NCBI GenBank assembly: GCA_019351895.1
Contig: JABBOH010000017.1
Location: 49,974 to 94,047 of the forward strand
Source of the DNA: Pseudomonadota bacterium
GTDB taxonomy: Bacteria > Pseudomonadota > Alphaproteobacteria > Acetobacterales > Acetobacteraceae
DNA length: 44,074 nucleotides
Direction of reading: 5' to 3'
The first letter of the stretch is position 1; every line of letters begins with the position of its first letter. A model generated the notes under the pieces. It saw only the letters and a program-made list of their open reading frames with translations. It was not told the DNA's origin and did not search any database. Below are positions 25,184 through 33,803 of the stretch, one piece after another. Both the position numbers and the translations under genes were made by a program.

Positions 25184-26592
25184 GGGCGTCGGGCGTTCGG
25201 TTGCGCCGGCCGGTTTCGTGCGGCCCAGGCGGCGAAGCTTTCGCGCGGGGCGGCCGGTACCTCGCGGTCGCGTCCCCAGGCGTTGAGGCGGCTGTAGAGC
25301 AGCGGGCGCGGCAAGACCCGCACGGCGAGACGCGCGCTGGCCGTCGCCAGCCGGTAGAGCCGGGGCGATGCCAGGACAACGCCCATCACCCGCAGGCCGA
25401 GCACCTTCTTCCTCGGCAGCAATCCCCCCTCGGCGATCAGGCGGCGCCATTTGTAGAGCTGGTCGTGAATGTCGATCCTGACCGGACAGACGTTGGTGCA
25501 GCTTCCGTTGAGCGTCGAGGCGAAGGGGAGGGCCGCGTAACGCGCCGGATCATAGGCCGGGTTGATGATCGCGCCGATCGGGCCCGAATAGACGGCGCCA
25601 TAGCTGAGGCCGCCCGAGCGGCGATAGACCGGGCAGGTGTTCATGCAGGCGCCGCAGCGGATGCATTTCAGCGAGGTCCAAAAATCCGCCTGGCCCAGTC
25701 GCTTGGAGCGGCCGTTGTCGACAAGGATGATATGCATCTCGGCCCCGTCGCGCGGACCGCGGAAGTGCGAGGTGTATTGCGTGATCGGCGAACCGAGCGC
25801 GCTGCGTGACAGCAGGCGGATGAAGACGCCGAGGTCGGCCTGGCGCGGGATGAGCTTCTCCACCCCTGCCGAGACGATATGGACTTTCGGCAGATTGGCG
25901 CTGAGATCGGCATTGCCCTCGTTCGTGCAGACGACGACGGCGCCCGTTTCAGCCACTAGGAAGTTGGCGCCCGTCATGCCGGCATCGGCATCCAGCATCA
26001 GCGGTCGTGTCGTCATCCGCGCATGTTCGGCGAGCGCATTGGGATCGGAATTGTTGGGGTCGCCGCCGATCGTGCGGGCGAAGACGCGCGCCACATCCGC
26101 ACGCAGCTTGTGCACTGCGGGCACCACGATGTGGCTCGGAGATTGACCGTCCAGCTGCTGGATGCGCTCGCCGAGATCGGTCTCGGTGATGGTGATGCCA
26201 TGACGCTCCAGGAAGGGCGCCATCTCGCATTCCTCTGTCAGCATCGACTTCGACTTGGCCAGCGTCCTCGCGTCATGCGCCCGCAGGATGCGCAGCACCG
26301 TCGCGTTGTGCTCCTCGGCGTCACGCGCCCAATGGACGTGGATGCCGTTGGCGCGGGCCTGGGCCTCGAACCGCTCCAGATATTCTGGCAGCTGGCTCAG
26401 CGTGTGCTCCTTGATGGCTGAGGCGAGGTCACGAAGCTCCTGCCACTCGGCCACGCCGTGCATCTGCCCGTCGCGCTTCTGTCTCAGCTCCCACAGCCGC
26501 TTGTCGTGGAAGGCGAGGTGCGGCGCATCGGCGACGAACACCGCAGCGGCGGCGGCGTGATCCACGGGCTTGTGCCGGACGGTGGTGCTCAT
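25180..26592 (-). CDS. lutB: Lactate utilisation iron-sulfur protein B
   Basis: This 470-residue protein has an N-terminal LUD domain (about 60-290; SKSMLTEECEM, GANFLVAETGAVVVCTNEGNAD) and a C-terminal ferredoxin-type region. The first cluster motif is complete (C310, C313, C316, C320 in CIRCGACMNTCP). The second is short, LNGSCTNVCP with C365 and C369, so one ligand must come from elsewhere or the second cluster is modified. In Bacillus and other bacteria LutABC oxidises L-lactate to pyruvate in the cytoplasm. The ATG at 26592 overlaps the lutA stop as ATGA. The downstream tail (about 400-470) is Arg/Ala-rich and less conserved. The position behind rhamnose genes fits use on the L-lactate made from rhamnose. 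Confidence 0.9.
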   Translation of the reverse strand: MSTTVRHKPVDHAAAAAVFVADAPHLAFHDKRLWELRQKRDGQMHGVAEWQELRDLASAIKEHTLSQLPEYLERFEAQARANGIHVHWARDAEEHNATVLRILRAHDARTLAKSKSMLTEECEMAPFLERHGITITETDLGERIQQLDGQSPSHIVVPAVHKLRADVARVFARTIGGDPNNSDPNALAEHARMTTRPLMLDADAGMTGANFLVAETGAVVVCTNEGNADLSANLPKVHIVSAGVEKLIPRQADLGVFIRLLSRSALGSPITQYTSHFRGPRDGAEMHIILVDNGRSKRLGQADFWTSLKCIRCGACMNTCPVYRRSGGLSYGAVYSGPIGAIINPAYDPARYAALPFASTLNGSCTNVCPVRIDIHDQLYKWRRLIAEGGLLPRKKVLGLRVMGVVLASPRLYRLATASARLAVRVLPRPLLYSRLNAWGRDREVPAAPRESFAAWAARNRPAQPNARRP

Positions 26593-27332
26593 GCGCGCGC
26601 GCCGTTCAGGATCTGCGCGATATGGATGAAGCGCAGCGGCACCCCGGCACGCCGCGCACAGCCCTGTTGATGCATCAGGCAGGAGGTATCGGCGGAGACG
26701 ATATACTCCGCCCCTGCCGCCTGATGATCGCGCACCTTGTCGAGCCCCATGCGCCCCGAGACCGCGTCTTCGGCGACAGAGAAGGTGCCGCCGAAGCCGC
26801 AGCATTCGTCCGGCCGCGCCGGCATCACGAATTCGATGCCCGGGACCTTTGAGAGCAGGTCCAGCGGCTTTGAAAACGGTGGCTCGCCCAGTTCCGACAT
26901 GCTGGCGTGGCGAAGGCTGCGAAGCGTGCCGCAGCTGTTGTGCAGGCCGACCTTGTGCGGGAACTCCGCCCACGGGAACTCCCGCACATCGAGCACGTCG
27001 TGCAGGTATTCGACAAGCTCATAGGTACTGGCCCGCAGATGGCGGACGCGGTCGGTCTGCGGGATCGCATCGAAATGCGAGCGGAGATGGTGCACGCAAC
27101 TGCCGGACGGCATCACCACCGCGTCGAAATCCGCGAAGACCTCTATGAAATGCGCCTCGGCGCCACGGGCGGCACCTTGGCATCCGTTGTTGGCCATCGG
27201 CTGCCCGCAGCAGGTCTGCCCCTGCGGGTATACGACATCGACGCCCAGCCTTTCCAACAGCTCCAGCGTGGCGATGCCGACTTCCGGGAAGAAGGCGTCG
27301 ACGAAGCAGGGAATGGCAAGGCCTATCGTCAT
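26589..27332 (-). CDS. lutA: Lactate utilisation protein A (CCG-domain Fe-S protein)
   Basis: This is a 247-residue protein with two cysteine-rich CCG domains, each of the CX(n)CCGX(n)CXXC type. The first has QTCCGQP and a later GSCVHH; the second has DECCGFGG and DTSCLMH. These bind iron-sulfur clusters as in the glycolate oxidase GlcF and heterodisulfide reductase families. The opening MTIGLAIPCFVDAFFP is typical of LutA/YkgE. The ATG at 27332 overlaps the FAH-gene stop as ATGA, and its own stop overlaps lutB the same way, so equal synthesis of the subunits is likely. With LutB and LutC it should form an L-lactate dehydrogenase feeding electrons to the respiratory chain. Confidence 0.92.
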   Translation of the reverse strand: MTIGLAIPCFVDAFFPEVGIATLELLERLGVDVVYPQGQTCCGQPMANNGCQGAARGAEAHFIEVFADFDAVVMPSGSCVHHLRSHFDAIPQTDRVRHLRASTYELVEYLHDVLDVREFPWAEFPHKVGLHNSCGTLRSLRHASMSELGEPPFSKPLDLLSKVPGIEFVMPARPDECCGFGGTFSVAEDAVSGRMGLDKVRDHQAAGAEYIVSADTSCLMHQQGCARRAGVPLRFIHIAQILNGARA

Positions 27333-28189
27333 GCGGCGGAGGCGGTCCAGGCGACGACCTGCTGCCGCTGGTCGCCCAGCTTCTCGATCCCGAGCCTGAT
27401 GACATCGCCGGGCTTGAGAAACACGGGCTCAGGCTTCATCCCCATGCCGACACCGGGCGGCGTGCCGGTGGTGATGATGTCGCCGGGCATCAGCGTCATG
27501 AACTGGCTGACGTAGCTCACCAGTACCGCCGCGCCGAAGATCATCGTGCTGGTGTTGCCGGTCTGCATCCGCTTCCCGTTCACGTCGAGCCACATGCCGA
27601 GGGATTGCACATCGCCGACCTCGTCCTTCGTCACGAGCCATGGCCCTGTGGGTCCGAAGGTGTCGCAGCCCTTGCCCTTGTCCCAGGTGCCCCCGCGCTC
27701 GATCTGCCACTCGCGCTCGGAAACATCATTGACCAGGCAATAGCCGGCGACATGCGCGAGTGCGTTCGCCTCGTCGACATACTGAGCCTTCGTGCCGACA
27801 ACGATGCCGAGCTCGACTTCCCAGTCGGACTTCTTCGACCCCTTGGGGATGACGACCGTGTCGTTCGGTCCGCAGAGGGAGGTGATCGCCTTCATGAAGA
27901 CGATCGGCTCCTTGGGGATGGGCAGGTTGGATTCGGCCGCGTGGTCGGCGTAGTTGAGGCCGATGGCGATGAACTTGCCCGAACCGCTGACGGGCACGCC
28001 GTAGCGTGGCGAGCCTTCGACCAAAGGCAGGCTCCCGGGGTCGACCGTTGCGAGCTTCGCAAGAGCGTCCTTGGAGAGTTGGGCCGGGGTGATATCGTCG
28101 ATGTGACCGGAGAGGTCGCGGATTCGGCCTTGGGCGTCGAGCAGGCCAGGTTTTTCCGAGCCCATGGGGCCGTAGCGCAGCAGTTTCAT
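27329..28189 (-). CDS. FAH-family hydrolase (2,4-diketo-3-deoxy-L-sugar-acid hydrolase type)
   Basis: This is a 286-residue fumarylacetoacetate-hydrolase-fold enzyme. The divalent metal site is visible as Glu124 and Glu126 (SDWEVELG) and Asp155 (VNDVSERE). GLNYADHA, FMKAITSLCGPND, GPWLVTKDE and GDIITTGTPPGVG are family marks. In non-phosphorylative L-fucose and L-rhamnose pathways, close relatives split 2,4-diketo-3-deoxy-sugar acid into pyruvate and L-lactate, which suits the lut genes that follow with a 4-nt overlap. The earlier enzymes of that route (sugar dehydrogenase, lactonase, dehydratase) are not in the window, so the role here is open. The ATG at 28189 is chosen over an in-frame start at 28417 that lies inside rhaI. 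An 85-nt gap with a small hairpin separates it from rhaI. Confidence 0.85.
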   Translation of the reverse strand: MKLLRYGPMGSEKPGLLDAQGRIRDLSGHIDDITPAQLSKDALAKLATVDPGSLPLVEGSPRYGVPVSGSGKFIAIGLNYADHAAESNLPIPKEPIVFMKAITSLCGPNDTVVIPKGSKKSDWEVELGIVVGTKAQYVDEANALAHVAGYCLVNDVSEREWQIERGGTWDKGKGCDTFGPTGPWLVTKDEVGDVQSLGMWLDVNGKRMQTGNTSTMIFGAAVLVSYVSQFMTLMPGDIITTGTPPGVGMGMKPEPVFLKPGDVIRLGIEKLGDQRQQVVAWTASAA

Positions 28190-28210
28190 CGAAGTCCGTC
28201 TCCCGGTTTT

Positions 28211-28226
28211 CGGGGCAGCCGCCCCG
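28211..28226 (-). promoter_or_regulatory. Small hairpin between rhaI and the FAH-hydrolase gene
   Basis: CGGGGC (28211-28216) pairs exactly with GCCCCG (28221-28226) around a 4-nt loop, in the only sizeable gap (28190-28274) of the rhaD-to-lutC unit. On the minus strand no T-run follows it, so it is not a clear terminator; it may tune expression of the downstream genes. Confidence 0.35.
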
Positions 28227-28274
28227 TATCCGCGATTATCGGACAGGGGCGGGCAGGCGGCAAGGCACGCGCCC

Positions 28275-29597
28275 TTACACGATCCCGCCGCTGCCGCCCG
28301 TCTTGACGGGCCTGATGCGGGCGACGGCCGCGCGGTAGCCGCTCGCACGGTAGGCCGCCACCGGATCGATCGCGGCGCCCTTGCGGTTGCGCGCCATCGC
28401 CAGGATCGGCTGCACATCGGTCGTGTAGGCGCGCTTCAGCGTCTGGCTCGCCATCAGCGGATCGTTCGCCGTCTGGAACTCGTCGAGCGCCGTACGGTCA
28501 ACCAGCAGCGCCTGCGCATAGGCACGCTGCACTTCGACGGCGCTCGTCATCAGGCTCTCGATCGGGTCGGTGACGTTGTGCGACTGGTCGAGCATGTAGG
28601 AAGGCTGGAAGCCGGGTGTGCGGCGCTGCTCGGCGTCGACGAGTTCGTTGAAGACGAGAAAGAGGCGATAGGGATCGATGGCGCCCGCATCCAGATCGTC
28701 ATCGCCATATTTCGAGTCGTTGAAGTGGAAGCCCGCAAGCTTCCGCGCGTGCACGAGCCGCGCCACGATCATCTCGATGTTGACGTTCGCAGCATGGTGG
28801 CCGAGGTCGACGAGGCAAAGGCAGCGGTCGCCGACCGCCTGCGCCGCGAGCAGCGAAGAACCCCAGTCTTGGATCACCGTCGCATAGAAGGCGGGCTCAT
28901 ACATCTTGTGTTCCAGGAACAGGCGGAACGTCTCCGGCATGCCGGCATAGATCGCCTGCACGCTCTCGATGTATCGGTCGAAGGCGCGGCCGAAATGCTG
29001 CTGGCCCGGAAAGTTGGCGCCGTCGCCGATCCAGACCGTCAGCGCCTTGCTGCCGAGCGCTTCACCGATCTCGGCGCAGCGCAGGTTATGCTCGATTGCT
29101 TGGGCCCGCACCGCCGGATCCGTATGGCTCAGGCTGCCATACTTATAGGAAAGCGGGTGCCGCGGATCGTTCGGATGATCCTGAAAGGTGTTGGAGTTGA
29201 CGGCATCGAAGCCGAGCCCAAGCGAGGCGGCCAACTCCTTCAGCGCCGGAAGATCGGAGGTCTCGTCCCATGGGAAGTGCGGGGAGATCGTGGGCGTGGC
29301 GCCCGCCAGCGCGTTCACGACCGCGCAGTCTTCGAGCTTGTCGAAGATGTCGCGGGGTTCTCCCGCCATCGGGAAACGCGCGAAGCGGGTGCCGCCCGAG
29401 CCGACGGCCCAGGTCGGCGCCGCGACCGCGAATGCGCTGACAGCCTTGGTGATCGCCTCTATATCGATGCCGCGGCGGTCGAGCGCACGTCCGAGGGCCG
29501 CATAGTCATCGTCGAGCGCAGCCGTCAGCGGCGCGTTCTGAGCCGCGACAAAATCCTGATCCAGAGCCAATGTCGTGATCTGATCCATGATGCTCAC
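28275..29597 (-). CDS. rhaI: L-rhamnose isomerase, Rhizobium/Pseudomonas type
   Basis: This 440-residue TIM-barrel isomerase converts L-rhamnose to L-rhamnulose with two divalent metals. Candidate metal ligands are Glu229 (FLEHKMYEP), Asp264 and His267 (VDLGHHA), His291 (FHFNDSKYGDDD), Asp299, Asp301 and Asp337 (MLDQSHN). Their spacing agrees with the Pseudomonas stutzeri enzyme at a constant offset of ten. It is not the E. coli RhaA type. A GTG at 29597 overlaps the rhaD stop as GTGA; an internal ATG at 29588 is an alternative. It follows rhaD directly, as in the Rhizobium leguminosarum rhaDI pair. Confidence 0.93.
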   Translation of the reverse strand: MSIMDQITTLALDQDFVAAQNAPLTAALDDDYAALGRALDRRGIDIEAITKAVSAFAVAAPTWAVGSGGTRFARFPMAGEPRDIFDKLEDCAVVNALAGATPTISPHFPWDETSDLPALKELAASLGLGFDAVNSNTFQDHPNDPRHPLSYKYGSLSHTDPAVRAQAIEHNLRCAEIGEALGSKALTVWIGDGANFPGQQHFGRAFDRYIESVQAIYAGMPETFRLFLEHKMYEPAFYATVIQDWGSSLLAAQAVGDRCLCLVDLGHHAANVNIEMIVARLVHARKLAGFHFNDSKYGDDDLDAGAIDPYRLFLVFNELVDAEQRRTPGFQPSYMLDQSHNVTDPIESLMTSAVEVQRAYAQALLVDRTALDEFQTANDPLMASQTLKRAYTTDVQPILAMARNRKGAAIDPVAAYRASGYRAAVARIRPVKTGGSGGIV

Positions 29598-31702
29598 CGC
29601 GTGAAGGCGTTGGCGTTGCCGGCATCGATATTGATGATGTTGCCGGTCGACTTCGACGAGATGTCGGACGCGAAGAAGGCGATGCCTTCTGCGATGTCCT
29701 CGGGATAGACGCTCCGCTTGAGCAAGCTTCGCTCGCGGTAGACGGCTTCCAACTCATCGAGAGAGCTTTTCTTGTAGCTGGCCGCGCGCTGGTCGCCCCA
29801 CTCGCCCTTCCAGATCCGCGAGCCGCGCAGAACGGCGTCAGGGTTGACCACGTTCGAGCGGATGCCGAGCGGTGCGCCCTCCAGCGCGATGCAGCGCGAC
29901 AGATGCAGTTCCGACGCTTTGGCCGTGCAATAGGCCGACGCGCCGGGGGACGCCACGAGCGCGTTCTTGCTCGCGACCATGATGATGGACCCGCCGAGCG
30001 CCTGCTCCTTCATCAGCCGGAAGGCTTCGCGCGCGGTCAGGAAATACCCGGTCGCCAGAATGTCGATGTTCTTCTGCCAGAGCGCGATAGACGTATCCTC
30101 CAGCGGGGCTGCGGAGGCGATGCCAGCATTGCACACGCAAATGTCGAGCCCGCCGAAGGCCGCCGCTGCTTCGCGGAAGGCCGCTACTATCGCATCTTCC
30201 TTGGTGACGTCGGCCCAGACGGTCGCGACCACGTCGCGTCCGAATGTCTTCGTAAGCTCATCCTTCGAGGTGGCTAGCACGTCGCGGTCGATATCGCAGA
30301 GCACGACACATGCGCCGTCCTGCATCAGCCGCCGCGCGGTCGCCATTCCGATGCCGCCCGCGCCGCCAGTGATGAAGGCGATCTTCCCGGCCAGGACGCG
30401 AGGCTTTGGCATCCGTTGTAGCTTCGCTTCCTCCAGCAGCCAGTATTCGATGTCGAATGCCTCCTGCTCGGGCAGGCCGCGATAGGTGGAGACGGTGCTC
30501 GATCCGCGCATCACGTTGATGGCGTTGAGGTAGAACTCGCCGGCGATCCGTGCGGTTGCCTTGTCGCCGGCAAAAGTCAGCATGCCGACGCCGGGGATGA
30601 GATAGACGACGGCATTCGGATCGCGCATCGGGGGGCTGTTCGGGCGGCGGCAGCGCTCGTAATAGGCGGCGTAGCTCTGGCGGTAGCCTTCCAGCGCCGC
30701 CGGCAGACCCGGCAGCAGATCGGTCGCGGTCTGTGTGGCGGGATCGAAGTCCAGCACCAGCGGCGCAATCTTGGTGCGCAGGAAGTGATCGGGGCAGGAG
30801 GTGCCGAGCGGTGCCAGCTTCGGCAGATCCTGGCTGCCGACGAACTCCAGAACCTCCGGGCTGTCGTCGAAGTGCCCGAGTTTGAGCGGTCCGTCGCGAC
30901 TGATGAGCCCGCGGATGACCGGCATGACAACCGCGGCGACGGCGCGGCGCTGAGCGGGTGCGGCGGCGGCGATGCGCTGGCCACCGAACATGGTCTTGCC
31001 GCGACTGCGCTCGGCGAGGAAGGCGATCGCCTTGTTGATGACCGAGAGCGTCGTCTCGTAGCAGTCCTTCTGCGTCTCGCCCCAGGTGAACAGGCCGTGC
31101 GCCTCCAGCACCAGCCCCTTCGCGCGAGGGTTGTCATCGGAAAACCTTTTGAGCCATAGCCCAAGCTCGAAGCCGGGGCGCCGCCACGGCACCCATCCCA
31201 CCGTGTCGCCGAAGATCTCCCGCGTCAGCGACCGGCTATCCTCCGAGGCGGCGATCGCGATGATGGCGTCCGGGTGGACGTGATCGACATGCGGGTGGTC
31301 GATGAAGCCATGCAGCGCAGTATCGATACTGGTGGCGCGCGGGTTCAGGTTGAAGGTGCAATGATTGTAGAGCCCGACCATCTCGTCTTCCTGATCGGTG
31401 CCTTTGTAGATCGACCGCAGGCGATGGAGCTTGTCCATATAGAGCGTCGCGAAGCCGTCGAGCGTGATGCTGCCGATATCGCCACCCGAGCCCTTGACCC
31501 ACAGCACCTTCACCATCTCGCCGGTCAGCGGGTCGCGCATGTAAAGCTTGGACGAGGTGTTTCCGCCGCCGTAATTCGTGATCCGCTTGTCGGAGCCAAG
31601 AAGGTTCGAGCGATAGACGAGCAGCGCCTCGGGGCTCAGGCTATCGGCGATCGCATCGTCCCAGCGGTTTTCCAGCAGTGATACATGGTCGAGCGCGTCC
31701 AT
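29594..31702 (-). CDS. rhaD: Bifunctional rhamnulose-1-phosphate aldolase / short-chain dehydrogenase
   Basis: This is a 702-residue fusion. Residues 1-420 form a class II aldolase with its zinc histidines in HVHPDA (His141, His143) and LEAHGLF (His202); it splits L-rhamnulose 1-phosphate into DHAP and L-lactaldehyde. Residues 438-702 form a complete SDR domain: GGAGGIG at 446-452, NAG at 525-527, Ser578, and YCTAK with Tyr591 and Lys595. In the homologous RhaEW enzyme the SDR part oxidises L-lactaldehyde to L-lactate. The ATG at 31702 follows a GGGAGGA site; the frame stays open to 31885, but that covers the promoter region. It is first in a six-gene unit with rhaI, the FAH gene and lutABC, and divergent from rhaR. 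Confidence 0.95.
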   Translation of the reverse strand: MDALDHVSLLENRWDDAIADSLSPEALLVYRSNLLGSDKRITNYGGGNTSSKLYMRDPLTGEMVKVLWVKGSGGDIGSITLDGFATLYMDKLHRLRSIYKGTDQEDEMVGLYNHCTFNLNPRATSIDTALHGFIDHPHVDHVHPDAIIAIAASEDSRSLTREIFGDTVGWVPWRRPGFELGLWLKRFSDDNPRAKGLVLEAHGLFTWGETQKDCYETTLSVINKAIAFLAERSRGKTMFGGQRIAAAAPAQRRAVAAVVMPVIRGLISRDGPLKLGHFDDSPEVLEFVGSQDLPKLAPLGTSCPDHFLRTKIAPLVLDFDPATQTATDLLPGLPAALEGYRQSYAAYYERCRRPNSPPMRDPNAVVYLIPGVGMLTFAGDKATARIAGEFYLNAINVMRGSSTVSTYRGLPEQEAFDIEYWLLEEAKLQRMPKPRVLAGKIAFITGGAGGIGMATARRLMQDGACVVLCDIDRDVLATSKDELTKTFGRDVVATVWADVTKEDAIVAAFREAAAAFGGLDICVCNAGIASAAPLEDTSIALWQKNIDILATGYFLTAREAFRLMKEQALGGSIIMVASKNALVASPGASAYCTAKASELHLSRCIALEGAPLGIRSNVVNPDAVLRGSRIWKGEWGDQRAASYKKSSLDELEAVYRERSLLKRSVYPEDIAEGIAFFASDISSKSTGNIINIDAGNANAFTR

Positions 31703-31806
31703 CCGATCCTCCCGCGAGAGCCCTTCTTCTGGAAGCCGGGTCGGCCAGGGCTTGGCCCCCTTCCTAGTCCAGTCGGGCACCTCGATCAACCATCTTCGAT
31801 AGAAAA

Positions 31807-31837
31807 CCGTCAAGGAGTGAAAGAAGCTGCTTGACGG
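31807..31837. promoter_or_regulatory. Palindromic operator/promoter candidate between rhaD and rhaR
   Basis: CCGTCAAG (31807-31814) and CTTGACGG (31830-31837) form a perfect 8-bp inverted repeat with a 15-bp centre. Each arm supplies a -35-like TTGACG, one pointing towards rhaR and one towards rhaD, although the matching -10 boxes are weak. A third GTCAAG lies at 31863-31868, just ahead of the rhaR start. The symmetry fits a dimeric DeoR-type repressor controlling both arms. This is the only such palindrome I saw in the 185-nt gap. Confidence 0.5.
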
Positions 31838-31887
31838 ATGATCGTTTCTGACGCCTTCTTGGGTCAAGCAATAGGAAACCTCCAACC

Positions 31888-32709
31888 GTGCTCGAACGCG
31901 AGCGTCACCGCATCATCCGCAATCTGGTCGAGGACCGGTCCGTCGTCTCCGTCACGGAGCTGGTGGAGTTGCTCACGGCGTCCGAGGCCACGATCCGCCG
32001 CGACATCAATGCGATGGCCGACCGTGGCGAGCTGCGGCGTGTGCGCGGCGGGGCGGAGGCGTTGCGCCCGCGCCACCAGACCCATCTGGGAGCAGCGCAT
32101 TTCGCGACCGAGGAGCGGGTCTGCTTCGCCGAAAAGCGCGCGATCGCCCGCGCGGCGGCGGCAATGATCGAAGACGGCGACAGCGTCGTCATCAATGGCG
32201 GGACGACGACCTACCGGCTGGTCGAGTTTCTCGGCGACCTCAAGCTCGACATCCTCACGAACTCCTTTCCGATCGCGAGCGAGCTGATGCAGAGTCATCG
32301 GCATCGCATCACGATCCCCGGTGGTACGATCTATCCCCAGCAGAGCATCGTGCTGAGCCCCTTCAGCCAGGACACCACCAAACACTTCTGGGGCCGCACG
32401 CTGTTCACCGGCTGCTACGGACTGAACAGCTTCGGCATGATGGAGACGGACCCCCTCGTCGTGCAGGCCGAGATGAAGCTGCTGGAATGCGCCGAGCGTC
32501 TCGTCATCATGGCTGACAGCCGCAAGCTTCGTCAGAGGTCTTCGATGGTTGTGGCGCCGCTCGCGCGTATCGCGACCGTGGTGACGGATAGCGGCGCTGC
32601 CGCGGAGGAGTTGGAGATGCTGCGCGCGGCAGGGATAGAGACGGTGGTGGTGACTGCCGAGGAGCCCGCCGCCGAACCCGGAGCAAAAGGATTTCTGCAC
32701 GTCGCGTAA
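31888..32709 (+). CDS. rhaR: DeoR-family rhamnose regulator
   Basis: This is a 273-residue DeoR-type transcription factor. Its N-terminal winged helix (LERERHRIIRNLVEDRSVVSV, then SEATIRRDINAMADRGELRRVRGGAE) is followed by a sugar-phosphate sensor domain resembling phosphosugar isomerases (VINGGTTTY, ILTNSFPIASEL, the later ADSRKL). In Rhizobium leguminosarum the equivalent RhaR represses the rha genes. It starts at GTG 31888 with AGGAAACC upstream at slightly long spacing; the ORF has no better start. It is the first gene of the plus-strand arm, 66 nt before rhaS, and divergent from rhaD across the palindrome described at 31807. The ligand is probably a phosphorylated rhamnose intermediate, which is inference from the family. 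Confidence 0.9.
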   Translation: MLERERHRIIRNLVEDRSVVSVTELVELLTASEATIRRDINAMADRGELRRVRGGAEALRPRHQTHLGAAHFATEERVCFAEKRAIARAAAAMIEDGDSVVINGGTTTYRLVEFLGDLKLDILTNSFPIASELMQSHRHRITIPGGTIYPQQSIVLSPFSQDTTKHFWGRTLFTGCYGLNSFGMMETDPLVVQAEMKLLECAERLVIMADSRKLRQRSSMVVAPLARIATVVTDSGAAAEELEMLRAAGIETVVVTAEEPAAEPGAKGFLHVA

Positions 32710-32775
32710 GCGAGGTTGACGAACAAGACCACCAAACGACGGCAGAAGCGTCGGATCAAACAGGGAGGAAAGATC

Positions 32776-33783
32776 ATGGACCGTAGAGGCTTTATCAAGA
32801 CGACCGCCGCCATGGCGGGTGTTGCCGCAATCCCCGCGGCCTTTGCGCTGCCGGCGCGCGCCGCCGGCGAGATCCGCCTGGGTCTGGTGGCCAAGTCGCT
32901 CGGCAACGGGTTCTTCGTGGCCGTGGACAAGGGCGCCGAGGAAGCCGCGAAGCAGATCGGCAATGTGAAGGTGATCTTCACCGGCCCGACTTCGACTACG
33001 GCCGAAGGCCAGATCGAGGTCATCCAATCCCTGATCGATCAGCATGTCGATGCGATTGCAATTTCTGCCAACGATCCGGATGCGCTCGTCCCCATCTGCA
33101 AGCGTGCGATGGCGCGAGGCATAAAGGTGATGTCCTATGACAGCGCCGTCAGCCCGGCCGGCCGTATCGTGCATCTGGCGCCCTCATCCGACGAGTTGAT
33201 TGGCGAGGCGCTGGACAAGCTCGCCGCTGCCTCGCTGCCCGGCGGCAAGGGGCAGATCGCGCTTGTGTCGGCTACCCCGACCTCCACGAACCAGAACGCC
33301 TGGATCGCGGTGATGAAGCAGCATCTGTCGCAGTATCCGGGCCTCGATCTTGTCGCCACGACTTATGGCAATGACCTTGCCGACGACAGCTACCGCGAGG
33401 CGACTGCGCTCCTGCAGAAGTATCCCCACCTCAAGGTGATCGTCTCGCCGAGCTCCGTCGGCATCGTGGCGAGCGCCAAAGCGGTCGAGGATGCGAAGAA
33501 GGTCGGCCAAGTGTATGTCACGGGTCTCGGTCTGCCCTCCGAATGCGCGGGTCACGTCATGGCGGGTTCCATCAAGGAGTTCGCGATCTGGAACCCGATC
33601 GACCTCGGCTACTCGGTCACCTATGTTGCGGTCGATCTGGTGAAGGGCATGAAGGGACCGGGCAACAGCCTGCCCGCTGGCAAGATGGGCAAGATCGCCT
33701 TCAACTCTGACGGCATCGGCGCGATGGCGGTTCCGTTCACTTACGACAAGTCGAACGTCGAGCAGTTCGCGAAGGTGTTCTGA
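32776..33783 (+). CDS. rhaS: Rhamnose ABC importer, periplasmic binding protein
   Basis: This is a 335-residue type-I sugar-binding protein of the RbsB class. The N-terminus MDRRGFIKTTAAMAGVAAIP with an ARA-A cleavage site near residue 30 contains a twin-arginine motif, so export may be by Tat. The mature domain has EIRLGLVAKSLGNGFFVAVD, DAIAISANDPDALVP and KVMSYDSAV, the usual two-lobe ligand-binding pattern. It captures L-rhamnose in the periplasm and passes it to RhaPQ. The ATG at 32776 is preceded by GGGAGGA; the upstream in-frame ATG (32716) adds only a basic stretch and is rejected. A stem-loop after the gene probably stabilises its mRNA relative to the rest of the operon. Confidence 0.92.
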   Translation: MDRRGFIKTTAAMAGVAAIPAAFALPARAAGEIRLGLVAKSLGNGFFVAVDKGAEEAAKQIGNVKVIFTGPTSTTAEGQIEVIQSLIDQHVDAIAISANDPDALVPICKRAMARGIKVMSYDSAVSPAGRIVHLAPSSDELIGEALDKLAAASLPGGKGQIALVSATPTSTNQNAWIAVMKQHLSQYPGLDLVATTYGNDLADDSYREATALLQKYPHLKVIVSPSSVGIVASAKAVEDAKKVGQVYVTGLGLPSECAGHVMAGSIKEFAIWNPIDLGYSVTYVAVDLVKGMKGPGNSLPAGKMGKIAFNSDGIGAMAVPFTYDKSNVEQFAKVF

Positions 33784-33803
33784 GCAGCTGCTCTCACGTC
33801 ACA

